A DNA stretch of 27,835 bases from a virus. Shown piece by piece: positions 1 through 7,378 of the stretch (position 1 is its first letter; every line of letters starts with the position of its first letter). The stretch spans positions 1 through 27,835 of the IMG/VR virus record IMGVR_UViG_3300023170_003561; one strand, given 5' to 3'. The notes beneath the pieces were generated by a model. It was given only the letters and a program-made list of their open reading frames with translations. It made no database searches and was not told where the DNA came from. The position numbers were made by a program, and so were the translations under genes.

Positions 1-377
1 TCTATTGAGTGTCTGTCGTCTCTGAATGATCCATGAGGGATGCAGTTGAGTGGAATTGGGTAATCACCATAGCCGCCTTGTCCATAAACAAAAATGTCTA
101 GATCCTTAAGGTCTTGGAGAATACCATCATCCCATTGACAAATGGTGAAATACGACTTGTCTCTTGGTAAAGCATCTAGCTCTGCCTGTAGTTTAGACAT
201 ATCATCATTGCCGTAGTCTTTGGAAATGTAATAATTAGTCCAATAAACAGGAAGATAAATTCTGTCGTTAGGTTTTCTTTTTGAATCGTTATATTTAATC
301 CCAAAATACTCTTCAAAAATTATGGCTGAGTCGGGAGGATTCTCATGGTTAGTTGGGACTTGAAATTTTCCAGTCAT
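1..377 (-). CDS. Exostosin-like glycosyltransferase, N-terminal part (runs off the window)
   Basis: Open frame of 125 codons from an ATG at 377 to the left edge, where the 3' end is missing. GGAA lies 4-8 nt before the ATG. I see a conserved block RIYLPVYWTNYYISKDYG (about residues 43-60), then LQAELDALPRDKSYFTICQWDDG and a GGYG...IPLNCIPHG segment. This pattern of a YLPVYWT block followed by a 'YFTICQWDDG' block matches phage and environmental proteins usually annotated as exostosin-type (GT47-like) glycosyltransferases. That family link is from memory of the motifs, not a search. It overlaps the 3' end of the HNH remnant by 29 nt and continues the glycosyltransferase run upstream of it, which supports the role. 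The catalytic C-terminal half is not visible, so activity cannot be judged. Confidence 0.55.
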   Translation of the reverse strand, partial: MTGKFQVPTNHENPPDSAIIFEEYFGIKYNDSKRKPNDRIYLPVYWTNYYISKDYGNDDMSKLQAELDALPRDKSYFTICQWDDGILQDLKDLDIFVYGQGGYGDYPIPLNCIPHGSFRDDRHSI

Positions 378-606
378 TTTCTTCCATCCAATATTCAAAA
401 AAGTCTTCTTTTGTAGTACCTCCACGCCCATATATAAAGTGAAAATCATTATGACACTCTATGCAGGTTGTGGCTCCATTATTGATATCAAATCTTTTTT
501 CTGTACACCAGTCATGTCCGTCAAGATGGTGTGCGTTTAATTTCCCACCACGCTTACCGCACACAACGCATGTGTAATCATCTCTCTCAAAAACGGCTTT
601 AGACCA
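349..606 (-). pseudogene. HNH endonuclease remnant, 5'-truncated
   Basis: The reading frame contains a typical phage HNH endonuclease core: ERDDYTCVVCGKRGGKLNAH, then HLDG, an NGATTCIECHNDFH block and a final FIYGRGGTTKEDFFEYW segment. The paired CxxC motifs and His residues are those of the zinc-stabilised HNH fold. The homologous frame opens immediately after an in-frame TAA at 607-609, only 2 nt past the stop of the GT32 gene. It has no ATG, and the only plausible start is a GTG at 564 that lies inside the first CxxC and has no ribosome binding site. Starting there gives 71 aa and loses one zinc-ligand cysteine. HNH proteins of this kind normally have a longer N-terminus, often a DNA-binding region. 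I therefore read it as a decayed homing-type endonuclease. A functional 71-aa product from the GTG is possible but unlikely. Confidence 0.6.
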
Positions 607-610
607 TTAT

Positions 611-1402
611 TTACTTCTGCCAACTACAGTGCCAAAGGTGGCAAGCAAGACTATAGTCCTTTACGTAATCTTCCCAATTTCCATCGTGACGTTCAGCGGC
701 TGGAAACGGATGAAAGTAATTTGGTGGCCAAAACATGACATCATTAGGACACTCTGTACACTCGAAAATATATTTATTAACTGAGTCGGTTAATGCCCAA
801 GGTCCAGTTTGGTAAAGAGTCCTAGTATGTGGACACTCTATTTCTTCATAACCATCAATAGTTATTCTCTCCAGTATATTTTCTAAGATCTTGTGCTTTG
901 GTGAACACGCCATAAGGCCGTTGTTCAATTGAAAATCCCTCTCCAGACAAATACCGGCAAAGAAATTTACATTTTCAAGATCGGAAAAATCACCAAGACA
1001 TATAAAATCGATATCTGAATAAATTCCACCAAAATTATAGAGAATGACATACCTAAGTATATCGGACTTCTGACCAAAATTTTTAGCAGATTCAAACATG
1101 TCCTTAATTCTATCCTCTTGGACATCCATTATTTTATCAACTTCATCATCGGTCCATACAAATACTTCATGCTTAGGATTGTGTTCTATCCAAGTATCTA
1201 TATTTGCTTGATATTCTGTTGGTAATTCGCTTCCTAACCATATGAAATGTAGCCTTTTGGGAATGTATCCCTCTTTTTCCTCTTGATTATATATCTTATT
1301 GGCTATGAGCCATTTTGTATTTAGTTTTGCATATCTCTCATCGTAGAGTGATGTTGGAACCCAACACGCCTCATAAAAATCAACTTTTTTCATATATCGC
1401 AT
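611..1402 (-). CDS. GT32-family glycosyltransferase (DXD sugar-binding, OCH1-like)
   Basis: 263 aa. IPKRLHFIWLG at about residues 47-57 and the block DILRYVILYNFGGIYSDIDF at 114-133 are the hallmarks of the Gly_transf_sug (GT32) family. The DXD metal/nucleotide-sugar motif is D130-I-D132. A conserved tail with the WHCSW motif closes the domain. Family members transfer a sugar, often a hexose, from a nucleotide-sugar donor; the acceptor cannot be read from sequence. The first ATG (1402) overlaps the upstream FkbM methyltransferase by 23 nt. A second ATG at 1393 is equally plausible, because GGGG lies too close to the first and about 11 nt from the second. Tight coupling to the methyltransferase suggests both act on the same glycan. 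Confidence 0.88.
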   Translation of the reverse strand: MRYMKKVDFYEACWVPTSLYDERYAKLNTKWLIANKIYNQEEKEGYIPKRLHFIWLGSELPTEYQANIDTWIEHNPKHEVFVWTDDEVDKIMDVQEDRIKDMFESAKNFGQKSDILRYVILYNFGGIYSDIDFICLGDFSDLENVNFFAGICLERDFQLNNGLMACSPKHKILENILERITIDGYEEIECPHTRTLYQTGPWALTDSVNKYIFECTECPNDVMFWPPNYFHPFPAAERHDGNWEDYVKDYSLACHLWHCSWQK

Positions 1403-2021
1403 CGCCCCATGATTCTGTTTGCCAAGCTATCTCTGTTCTTTCAAATCCTCTATGCTCCAAGAAATCATCAATTTCCCATATCTTCGCACAATCCTTGTAG
1501 ATTTCATCTCTGTTTACTTCAACTATCATTCCCTTGATATGCTCAAGATGCTTCTCAGCCCCCTTTAGAACTTCTAATTCATAACCTTGAACATCTATGT
1601 TTAAGAAGTTGTATACTGGAAGTTCTCTTATTTCAAGGTTCTCATCAATCCAATCATCAAGTCTCATCACATTGACGTTAATCTTCTCAGTAAACTTTAT
1701 TTGGGGATGCTCTGTTAGGTGCTTATAAGGTGCCAATAAAGAACTAGAAGCACCAGATCCATTCTCTATACCACCCGGAGATTCTGAAATATACATCTCC
1801 ATACTACCCTCTATATTTCCAAGTGCATAGTTTACACACTGTTCACCATCAACCATTTTAGCATCTATTATATTGAATAGATTAGGTTGTGGTTCAAATA
1901 TTATTGTGTTATAAAGATCACAAGCTCTATATTGAGATAATTCTTCACCGACAAATCCACCAATGTGAATTACTCCAGTGACTCCAACTTTGTTTACTAT
2001 TTTTTGAAAATCAAATATCAT
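1380..2021 (-). CDS. FkbM-family SAM-dependent methyltransferase
   Basis: 213 aa from the ATG at 2021. GGAGAAG lies 6-7 nt ahead of this ATG. An upstream in-frame ATG at 2057 would overlap the previous gene by 47 nt and lacks a good ribosome binding site, so I reject it. The SAM-binding loop is seen as VIHIGGFVGEE (17-27), followed by IFEPQP (41-46) and LNIDVQGYELEVLKGA (140-155); the last is the characteristic FkbM (Methyltransf_21) signature. These enzymes O-methylate sugars or related small molecules. Placed between glycosyltransferase genes, it probably caps or decorates the glycan made by the cluster. The stop of the preceding gene overlaps this gene's start. Confidence 0.88.
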   Translation of the reverse strand: MIFDFQKIVNKVGVTGVIHIGGFVGEELSQYRACDLYNTIIFEPQPNLFNIIDAKMVDGEQCVNYALGNIEGSMEMYISESPGGIENGSGASSSLLAPYKHLTEHPQIKFTEKINVNVMRLDDWIDENLEIRELPVYNFLNIDVQGYELEVLKGAEKHLEHIKGMIVEVNRDEIYKDCAKIWEIDDFLEHRGFERTEIAWQTESWGDAIYEKS

Positions 2022-2340
2022 CGATATCTTCTCCATTTGGGAAGTTAACCCCAACACCTAAAGCTTCCATAACGTATGCCGTAGATACAGTTGCCCCATA
2101 AATAAAACCATTAGCGACTTGCTTGTTATCAAATAATATACAGCTCCAACCATCTCTATAGTTTTGCATAACTAACACATTGGAGTCGCTATATTCTTCG
2201 ATTGTCTCATCCGGTATGTCAACCTCTTGTGGAGTCCTAGACATTCTGTAAAAAGAGTGGCCACTTCTCAGATCTTCAAGTGTTATCTCTTTACTGTCGT
2301 CTTTTTTCATTGACTTTAAATCAACTTTATAGTAAATCAT
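2011..2340 (-). CDS. Uncharacterised phage protein (109 aa)
   Basis: No family recognised. The 109-aa protein is acidic at both ends, with KKDDSKEITLEDL near residue 12 and a C-terminal GEDIDDI. The centre is a hydrophobic-aromatic segment (NVLVMQNYRDGWSCILFDN, 54-72) that could form a small beta-rich domain. No signal peptide, membrane helix or metal motif is visible. The start ATG overlaps the stop of the upstream glycosyltransferase as ATGA and is preceded by GGAGAAA, so the two are translationally coupled. Its position inside the glycan cassette suggests an accessory role, but nothing in the sequence proves that. Confidence 0.7.
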   Translation of the reverse strand: MIYYKVDLKSMKKDDSKEITLEDLRSGHSFYRMSRTPQEVDIPDETIEEYSDSNVLVMQNYRDGWSCILFDNKQVANGFIYGATVSTAYVMEALGVGVNFPNGEDIDDI

Positions 2341-3200
2341 ATTTTCTCCACATAAGAAAGAAGGTCTAGCTCTTGGTGGGGTGATACTATATCGGGCATA
2401 TCTTTTACTAAATTATCTAGGTTAATTCTGTACCCATCCTCAAATAATAGTAGAGCTTTTTCTGGGGATATCGGATATTTATCACCGCTTCTGTTTTTTG
2501 CAACATTCTGAACCCTGTTGTTTGGGCTATTAACTACGTGACTATATTTATCACAAGCCATGATTGCTGGAACTTCAAACCAAAATCTTTGCAATATACT
2601 CTCCAAATCATTAGGAGTATGCTTACATCTAAATGTTAAGTCAGTTTTGCAATTCTTTAACCAAGATGTTATTTCTTCCATGATGGGTTTTATGAGTTCT
2701 TTTCGGAACATGTGACCATCTACAGACAAGGCATAAGAAAAATATCCACCAGTAGGGATTGATGTTCTATTCCACTTAAATATGTTGTTTGAGCAAGGAA
2801 AAAAGTTGGGGATATTGTCATCTACCAGCTTTCCGTCACCTCGGTCTCTTTTGGATATATTAAGCCCCAACCTCAGAGATAAGCAGCATGAGTCACCAAA
2901 TACGTCATTGATTATTTCTTCCTTAAAAAGATGCCCAGCATAACTAAAAACGATATCATCATCAGTAAAGAAAGTGATATAATCAGAGGTAAAAGCATCA
3001 ATAACTTCATCAAAAAGACTCCCTTTTTGTTGTATGAACTGTACTTTTGGGTGGTATTGCTTAAGTTGTTCATACGCCTCTCTATATGGTTTTTCAGCTT
3101 TGTATATTACTGAGCTATTATTTACCCAGTTTTTCTCAATACTTTTAAGTGTGAGATCGAGTTGTAGTGGTCTATCTTTTGAAAATATTATGTTTTGCAT
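2337..3200 (-). CDS. GT-A-type glycosyltransferase-like protein
   Basis: 287 aa from the ATG at 3200; a longer reading from a TTG at 3218 adds six residues. The N-terminus MQNIIFSKDRPLQLDLTLKS resembles the first beta-strand/helix unit of GT-A glycosyltransferases. FFTDDDIVF (77-85) holds an acidic cluster D80-D81-D82 in the place of the DXD metal motif. The central SIPTGGYFSYALSVDGHMF and the ESILQRFW segment match the acceptor/ED region in layout only. Donor and acceptor are unknown. It overlaps the GDP-fucose synthase gene by about 29 nt, so fucose transfer is a tempting but unproven job. Confidence 0.7.
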   Translation of the reverse strand: MQNIIFSKDRPLQLDLTLKSIEKNWVNNSSVIYKAEKPYREAYEQLKQYHPKVQFIQQKGSLFDEVIDAFTSDYITFFTDDDIVFSYAGHLFKEEIINDVFGDSCCLSLRLGLNISKRDRGDGKLVDDNIPNFFPCSNNIFKWNRTSIPTGGYFSYALSVDGHMFRKELIKPIMEEITSWLKNCKTDLTFRCKHTPNDLESILQRFWFEVPAIMACDKYSHVVNSPNNRVQNVAKNRSGDKYPISPEKALLLFEDGYRINLDNLVKDMPDIVSPHQELDLLSYVEKI

Positions 3201-4095
3201 ATTCAATGGTTTTCTCAAGTCCCTGCTCCAGTGTTATTTTTGGGTCAAAATTAAGATAGTACTTAGCCTTGGATATATCGAGAACTCGCCTTGGCTGTCC
3301 ATCTGGCTCACTTGAATTATAGAAGATTGACCCTTGATAATCCATTTTTTTACAGATAATTTCAGATAATTCCACAATTTTTGTCTCAACACCTGTACCG
3401 ATGTTTATTGGCTCTGGCGGCAGTTCCGCATCTAACGCTGAAATAATAGCATCAACCAAGTCATCCACATAGAGAAAGTCTCTGGTTGCCTCTCCGGTTC
3501 CCCAAAGTTCTATTTTGTGGTCTCCACTCCCTTTTGCTTGCTCAACTTTTCTGATTATTGCAGGAATAACGTGTGAAGATTGCAGATCAAAATTGTCATG
3601 AGGTCCATATAAATTGGTAGGAACTAAATTATAAAATTCAAATCCATATTGCTTGTGGTATGCGAATCCCAATTCTGCAAGTGTCTTTTTTGCGATTCCA
3701 TATGGAGCATTGGTTTCTTCTGGATACCCGTTCCAAATATCAGATTCACTAAATGGGGTTGGAGTGAATTTTGGGTATGAGCATACGGTTCCCAGCATAA
3801 TAAAACGTTTACAAGATCCATGACGATATGCTGCATCAATGAGATTCATACCCATACAAAGATTGTCAAACATGAACTTTGCTGGATTTTTTTGGTTAGC
3901 CCCTATTCCTCCAACGGACGCAGCAAGATGAATAATCGTATGTGGCTCTGTAGTGTTGAGTAGATATTCTACATGCTGTTGCTTTAGGAGATTATAATCT
4001 TTACCGCTAAAAGAGGCAAAGCTATAATCTTTTTCTTCAAGTCTTTTTATTAGGTTAGTGCCAACGAATCCTGTACCACCTGTTACTAAAATCAT
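3172..4095 (-). CDS. fcl: GDP-L-fucose synthase (GDP-4-keto-6-deoxymannose 3,5-epimerase/4-reductase)
   Basis: 307 aa, close to the family's usual length. It converts GDP-4-keto-6-deoxy-D-mannose to GDP-L-fucose using NADPH. The Rossmann motif GGTGFVG is at 6-12. The SDR catalytic residues are Y132 and K136 (PYGIAKK). LGTVCSYP (101-108) gives T103 where many members have Ser, and C105 matches the epimerase cysteine; H175 matches the epimerase histidine. These fall at a constant offset of four from the E. coli enzyme (S107, C109, Y136, K140, H179). VPTNLYGPHDNF (158-169) is diagnostic of this family. It overlaps the next upstream small gene by 4 nt. No GDP-mannose 4,6-dehydratase (gmd) is in the window, so the substrate must come from the host or from a gene elsewhere. 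Confidence 0.9.
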   Translation of the reverse strand: MILVTGGTGFVGTNLIKRLEEKDYSFASFSGKDYNLLKQQHVEYLLNTTEPHTIIHLAASVGGIGANQKNPAKFMFDNLCMGMNLIDAAYRHGSCKRFIMLGTVCSYPKFTPTPFSESDIWNGYPEETNAPYGIAKKTLAELGFAYHKQYGFEFYNLVPTNLYGPHDNFDLQSSHVIPAIIRKVEQAKGSGDHKIELWGTGEATRDFLYVDDLVDAIISALDAELPPEPINIGTGVETKIVELSEIICKKMDYQGSIFYNSSEPDGQPRRVLDISKAKYYLNFDPKITLEQGLEKTIEYAKHNIFKR

Positions 4096-4349
4096 GCTCT
4101 TTCCTTGATGTTCATCTTCTTAAGTTCTATCTCACAACACTTCAACCATAATTCATCTCTTCCTATTTCATTAGCTAAAGAGATAAATCCTTTTATGTTG
4201 CACTCTACATGAACTCCAACTTCTTTTCCATTTCTTTCTTGAAGGACACAAAGCTTATCATCGATTAAACAATACTCCATATTTTTCGAATCTTTAACCG
4301 TCCCACCGTTCATCATTATTTTCATCAGCATCTCTGGTGCGGTTTTCAT
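4092..4349 (-). CDS. Uncharacterised small protein (85 aa)
   Basis: No family recognised. The 85-aa product starts with MKTAPEMLMKIMMNGGTVKD, has a short beta-like stretch (NMEYCLIDDKLCVLQER) and ends in a charged helix (ELWLKCCEIELKKMNIKER). There is no signal peptide and no clear metal site, although two cysteines are adjacent near residue 71. It overlaps both neighbours by 4 nt (ATGA), so it belongs to the same translational chain as the GDP-fucose synthase. The pattern resembles small phage proteins that follow an 'MKTAPEMLMKIM' opening, but I cannot give a function. Confidence 0.7.
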   Translation of the reverse strand: MKTAPEMLMKIMMNGGTVKDSKNMEYCLIDDKLCVLQERNGKEVGVHVECNIKGFISLANEIGRDELWLKCCEIELKKMNIKERA

Positions 4350-4552
4350 AATACCTCTTTATAAGATTTGTTTACCGATTCAATAATTTGATCAATATTG
4401 TCATTTTCTTCAAATTGTTTTTCTCCATAGTATGGCCCCATCCAATGCATTAGGGTATACCATTTTCCGAATAGTGTTTTTTCGGTTTTTAAGGCAAATC
4501 CAACTTTTATTCTAGACCTTATATATTCATAAAGAGGACTACTTGATTGCAT
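4346..4552 (-). CDS. Uncharacterised small protein (68 aa)
   Basis: No family recognised. The 68-aa protein is rich in aromatic residues (LYEYIRSR, FGKWYTLMHWMGPYYGEKQF) and ends with a helix-prone DQIIESVNKSYKEVL. It overlaps the upstream CgeB-like glycosyltransferase by 14 nt and the downstream gene by 4 nt, which fits a real coupled gene rather than a chance frame. No membrane span or signal peptide is seen. Confidence 0.65.
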   Translation of the reverse strand: MQSSSPLYEYIRSRIKVGFALKTEKTLFGKWYTLMHWMGPYYGEKQFEENDNIDQIIESVNKSYKEVL

Positions 4553-5585
4553 CCTGATACTCCTTAATCTTCGGTTCTTTAATCCCGAAACCGTCTAATA
4601 TTTCTTCGATACGGTGAAAATTGGTATGGTTATCACACACCAACTTTCTTCCCGCCTCTGAAATAGACTTTCTGGCATGTTCATCTTCAAGGTATGTATA
4701 TATTAAATCCTTAAATTGATCAGGTGTTTTTGCATAAAGACACCCCCTCATATCTCCAACTTTTAATTCGCCATGTAGTGTTTTTTCCAGACCTTCAACA
4801 TAATCAGAAATAACAAAACCACCACAAAACAACACTTTGAATACACGCTCATTCACATCATATCCGTATTCTTGGGCGTGTGGCTCAGACAAGTTTGGAC
4901 AGATCTTAGATGAAGCAAACAAGTGTCTTACATTCTGATCTTCGATTGTTCCGCAATATCTATCCGTTTCAGTCCAAGGTTGATTTCCAAAAATCTTAAT
5001 ATTCAAACACCTATCATTACAGATAGGTAATAGATATTTATCAATCACTTGCCCCTTGTAGGGCCAGTAACCCCCAACAAAACCAATATCGCAAGCAAGT
5101 TCTGGAACATATTTAGCGTGTGCGTATGAGTTTATGTCAGCACACATCATAATTGATTTGACCGAGACTCCGGTTTCAGCCCATTTGTTGTGAGTATTTT
5201 GTAGTGCGTACTCTGGATAATGAATATGTAGAAACACTGGTTGACCAGTCTTTTCTTTCAACTCTTCTACAGCTCTCTTTTCTTCGTCTGTAGCTTTAAG
5301 AATACGAAATCTTTCATCTGTTTCCTGAGATCCCCAATCTGGAGCACGTAACCCAACCTTAAGGTGAGGTCTCTCTTTAATACACTCGATCACCGATTTA
5401 CTAAGATTGTATGTTTGCCCAAGGAAAATATCTGGCTCATACATATCAAAGGCGTCGTAAGCAGGAGTTTGTCCACTCCACCATAGTTTGGCTTCGTATC
5501 CGGGGATGGAATTAAAGGCGTTAGCCCAAGCTAGACGTTGATAATAGTGAGCATTTCCGTTATCGGATTGAATCATTATTTTCAT
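4539..5585 (-). CDS. CgeB-like glycosyltransferase (Glyco_trans_1_2 type)
   Basis: 348 aa, GT-B architecture. The N-terminal half begins MKIMIQSDNGNAHYYQRLAW. The C-terminal half contains ICPNLSEPHAQEYGYDVNER (228-247) and then FKVLFCGGFVISDYVEGLEK. That arrangement, with an N-E-R followed by FKVL.CGGF.ISDY, is the signature of the CgeB/Glyco_trans_1_2 domain. The final segment (YLEDEHARKSISEAGRKLV) is the usual C-terminal helix of the family. Such enzymes transfer sugars from nucleotide donors, and phages often carry them in glycan cassettes. It overlaps the nucleotidylyltransferase-like gene by 4 nt. Confidence 0.85.
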   Translation of the reverse strand: MKIMIQSDNGNAHYYQRLAWANAFNSIPGYEAKLWWSGQTPAYDAFDMYEPDIFLGQTYNLSKSVIECIKERPHLKVGLRAPDWGSQETDERFRILKATDEEKRAVEELKEKTGQPVFLHIHYPEYALQNTHNKWAETGVSVKSIMMCADINSYAHAKYVPELACDIGFVGGYWPYKGQVIDKYLLPICNDRCLNIKIFGNQPWTETDRYCGTIEDQNVRHLFASSKICPNLSEPHAQEYGYDVNERVFKVLFCGGFVISDYVEGLEKTLHGELKVGDMRGCLYAKTPDQFKDLIYTYLEDEHARKSISEAGRKLVCDNHTNFHRIEEILDGFGIKEPKIKEYQDAIK

Positions 5586-6301
5586 ATATTTACCTGTTCT
5601 TCTAAAAATTCCCTCATTGAATCGAGTTCAAATATTTTCATGTTTTTTGGCTCGTAACACTTGAACTCTCCTCCACATGAAATTATAGTATTCAAGAACT
5701 CGAAAGTCAATTGTTTCTTATTGAAATCAGAGTTGATATTGATATTTTTTTTCGCCGCTTTTAATTCATCACCAGTAAGATAAGCGATTTGACACCACCT
5801 CGGCTGATCTTTAAGTCCAAAAGAAAGATTTGAGGCAAGTTTATTGTCTTTGATCACAACTCCAACCTCTCTCTCATTCATCATTCCTAATGAATCAATA
5901 GCCAAGAAAGATCTTGAATAATCAGCGTTTCTTATCGTTTCCCCATTAAATATAATGTCTCCATGAATAAAAAGAACTTTATCATTCTTCGTATTGTTCA
6001 AAGCTAATCTCAGACTAGACGCAGCCCCCGTTTTTTCATAGAGTTCGTTTTCAACAATGCGAACATTTTTATACTTTTCAGTACGCTTGCTGATTCTGTG
6101 AGAATCGTACCCACAAACAACGATTATCTCACATCCATTGAAAGAATTATCAATAGTCTTGATTTGATGATCTATAATGCAGGAATTCTTGTATTTTATC
6201 AACGCTCTAGGTTCGTTTGTCTTTATACGATTTCCAACACCAGCAGATAACAAAACTACTGTTGGGTTAAGTCCCTGTCTCTTAATCTGAACTGTTGTCA
6301 T
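5582..6301 (-). CDS. Sugar-phosphate nucleotidylyltransferase-like protein (MobA/LicC-like fold)
   Basis: 239 aa. VVLLSAGVGNRIKTNEPRAL (15-34) is the NTP-binding loop of the nucleotidylyltransferase family, normally LxAGxGxR....PK.L. VLFIHGDIIF holds the Mg-binding Asp. The C-terminal MKIFELDSMREFLE resembles the second metal motif and closing helix of sugar-1-phosphate or choline-phosphate nucleotidylyltransferases. The consensus Lys in 'PK.L' is Arg here (EPRAL), which may alter or weaken catalysis. The likely role is activation of a sugar-phosphate or similar group for the surrounding glycosyltransferases. The start ATG lies directly after the stop of the upstream GT2 gene, and the two are coupled. 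Substrate not predictable. Confidence 0.75.
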   Translation of the reverse strand: MTTVQIKRQGLNPTVVLLSAGVGNRIKTNEPRALIKYKNSCIIDHQIKTIDNSFNGCEIIVVCGYDSHRISKRTEKYKNVRIVENELYEKTGAASSLRLALNNTKNDKVLFIHGDIIFNGETIRNADYSRSFLAIDSLGMMNEREVGVVIKDNKLASNLSFGLKDQPRWCQIAYLTGDELKAAKKNININSDFNKKQLTFEFLNTIISCGGEFKCYEPKNMKIFELDSMREFLEEQVNI

Positions 6302-7123
6302 TTAGCCACCCATGATTATTTGTGCATTCTGCTGAAAAATCTCTGGAGTCATTTGAAGACTTTGGTTGTCTCCGTGTTCTTTAGCCAGTGAAAGAGTTTC
6401 TGGCACATGAACCATAATACAATGATTAGACAATCTCAACCATAGATCGTAATCTTCGGTACATCCAATGAATCCCTCAGATTTTGGTCCGTGAAGCTTT
6501 GGATTATAGTACTCTTTTTCTTTTGCTACTTTCTTCAAGAATTCAACCTTGACAAGAGATCCGCTAGAGACTATGCATTTATTTCTAAGGCCCAACGCTG
6601 AATAAGGCTCTTTATGCTCTCTTTTTGTATAAAACTTATCGTCATATGTTTTCAGAATATCGTAGTCAGAATAAGCGACACCAATTTCCTTATGCTCCAT
6701 AAGTTTTTCGACAAGTCTAGATACTTTATTTGCATAGTATTCATCATCAGCGTCAATGATTCCTATAATCTTAGTCTTAGGAAACTTTCGTAGACCATAA
6801 TTTATTCCGACATTACGAGCAACACTAGCCCCTCTATTCTCTGTCATGATAAAGAGGAGGTTGACAGAATCAATGACTGTTTCTTCCATAGAAATTTTAC
6901 CACTATAGAAGGATTGATTTGTCTCCTTAGTTTCATAGCTGTCCTCATCGGCAAAGAACTCGTAATCAATCAGTTCTTGCGAACGATCTGTAGAACCATC
7001 ATCAACGATAACAAGATTAAGCTGACCTTTGTAATCCTGTTCTATAATGCTCTTTATTGCACTACGAACATAGTTCTCGTAATTATAGTTTGTGAGTATG
7101 ATTGTTACTTCTGGTTTTTTCAT
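6302..7123 (-). CDS. GT2-family glycosyltransferase
   Basis: 273 aa, a single GT-A domain. VTIILTNYNYENYVRSAIKS (6-25) is the classic GT2 N-terminus, followed by VIVDDGSTD (38-46). ENRGASVARNVGI (95-107) and the metal motif IIDADDEYY (122-130, D124-A-D126-D127) come next. The ED motif is CTEDYDLWLR (221-230) with the catalytic base around E223/D224. All key positions are intact, so it is probably active. An insertion of about 35 residues after the DDGS motif (about 57-90, acidic and Ser/Thr-rich) is longer than in compact GT2 enzymes. It overlaps the upstream Tat-signal gene by 4 nt. Confidence 0.92.
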   Translation of the reverse strand: MKKPEVTIILTNYNYENYVRSAIKSIIEQDYKGQLNLVIVDDGSTDRSQELIDYEFFADEDSYETKETNQSFYSGKISMEETVIDSVNLLFIMTENRGASVARNVGINYGLRKFPKTKIIGIIDADDEYYANKVSRLVEKLMEHKEIGVAYSDYDILKTYDDKFYTKREHKEPYSALGLRNKCIVSSGSLVKVEFLKKVAKEKEYYNPKLHGPKSEGFIGCTEDYDLWLRLSNHCIMVHVPETLSLAKEHGDNQSLQMTPEIFQQNAQIIMGG

Positions 7124-7377
7124 AGTTTTGTGTTACATCCTTCATTGGGTCCGAATAGACTAGAAGAGAAAGTTATATTTCCACTACTAGATCTAAAAGC
7201 ACCACCACTACATGTCGTAATAAAACCAGAACAGGGGATCGTATTAATATCAGGAGAATCCAAGGGTGGATACGATAAAACTTCCGGCTTTTTTTCAAAT
7301 TCTTCTGAGGCTTTAATTGCAGCAGGACCACCAACTACAGCACCAATCAATCCCCCTAAAAAGCTTCTTCTCTTCAT
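7120..7377 (-). CDS. Small exported protein with predicted Tat signal peptide
   Basis: 85 aa. The N-terminus MKRRSFLGGLIGAVVGGPAA fits a twin-arginine signal: RRSFLGG motif, a glycine/alanine-rich hydrophobic core and a small-residue region ending around IKA/SEEF (residues 21-27). The remaining ~60 residues are Pro/Ser/Gly-rich with three cysteines (C49, C56, C80) and no recognised domain. If exported it would act in the periplasm or on the cell surface. It could also be a virion or host-takeover factor whose N-terminus only resembles a signal. It lies in the middle of the glycosyltransferase run, overlapping the GT2 gene by 4 nt and with 1 nt between it and the previous gene. Confidence 0.65.
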   Translation of the reverse strand: MKRRSFLGGLIGAVVGGPAAIKASEEFEKKPEVLSYPPLDSPDINTIPCSGFITTCSGGAFRSSSGNITFSSSLFGPNEGCNTKL

Positions 7378-7378
7378 T

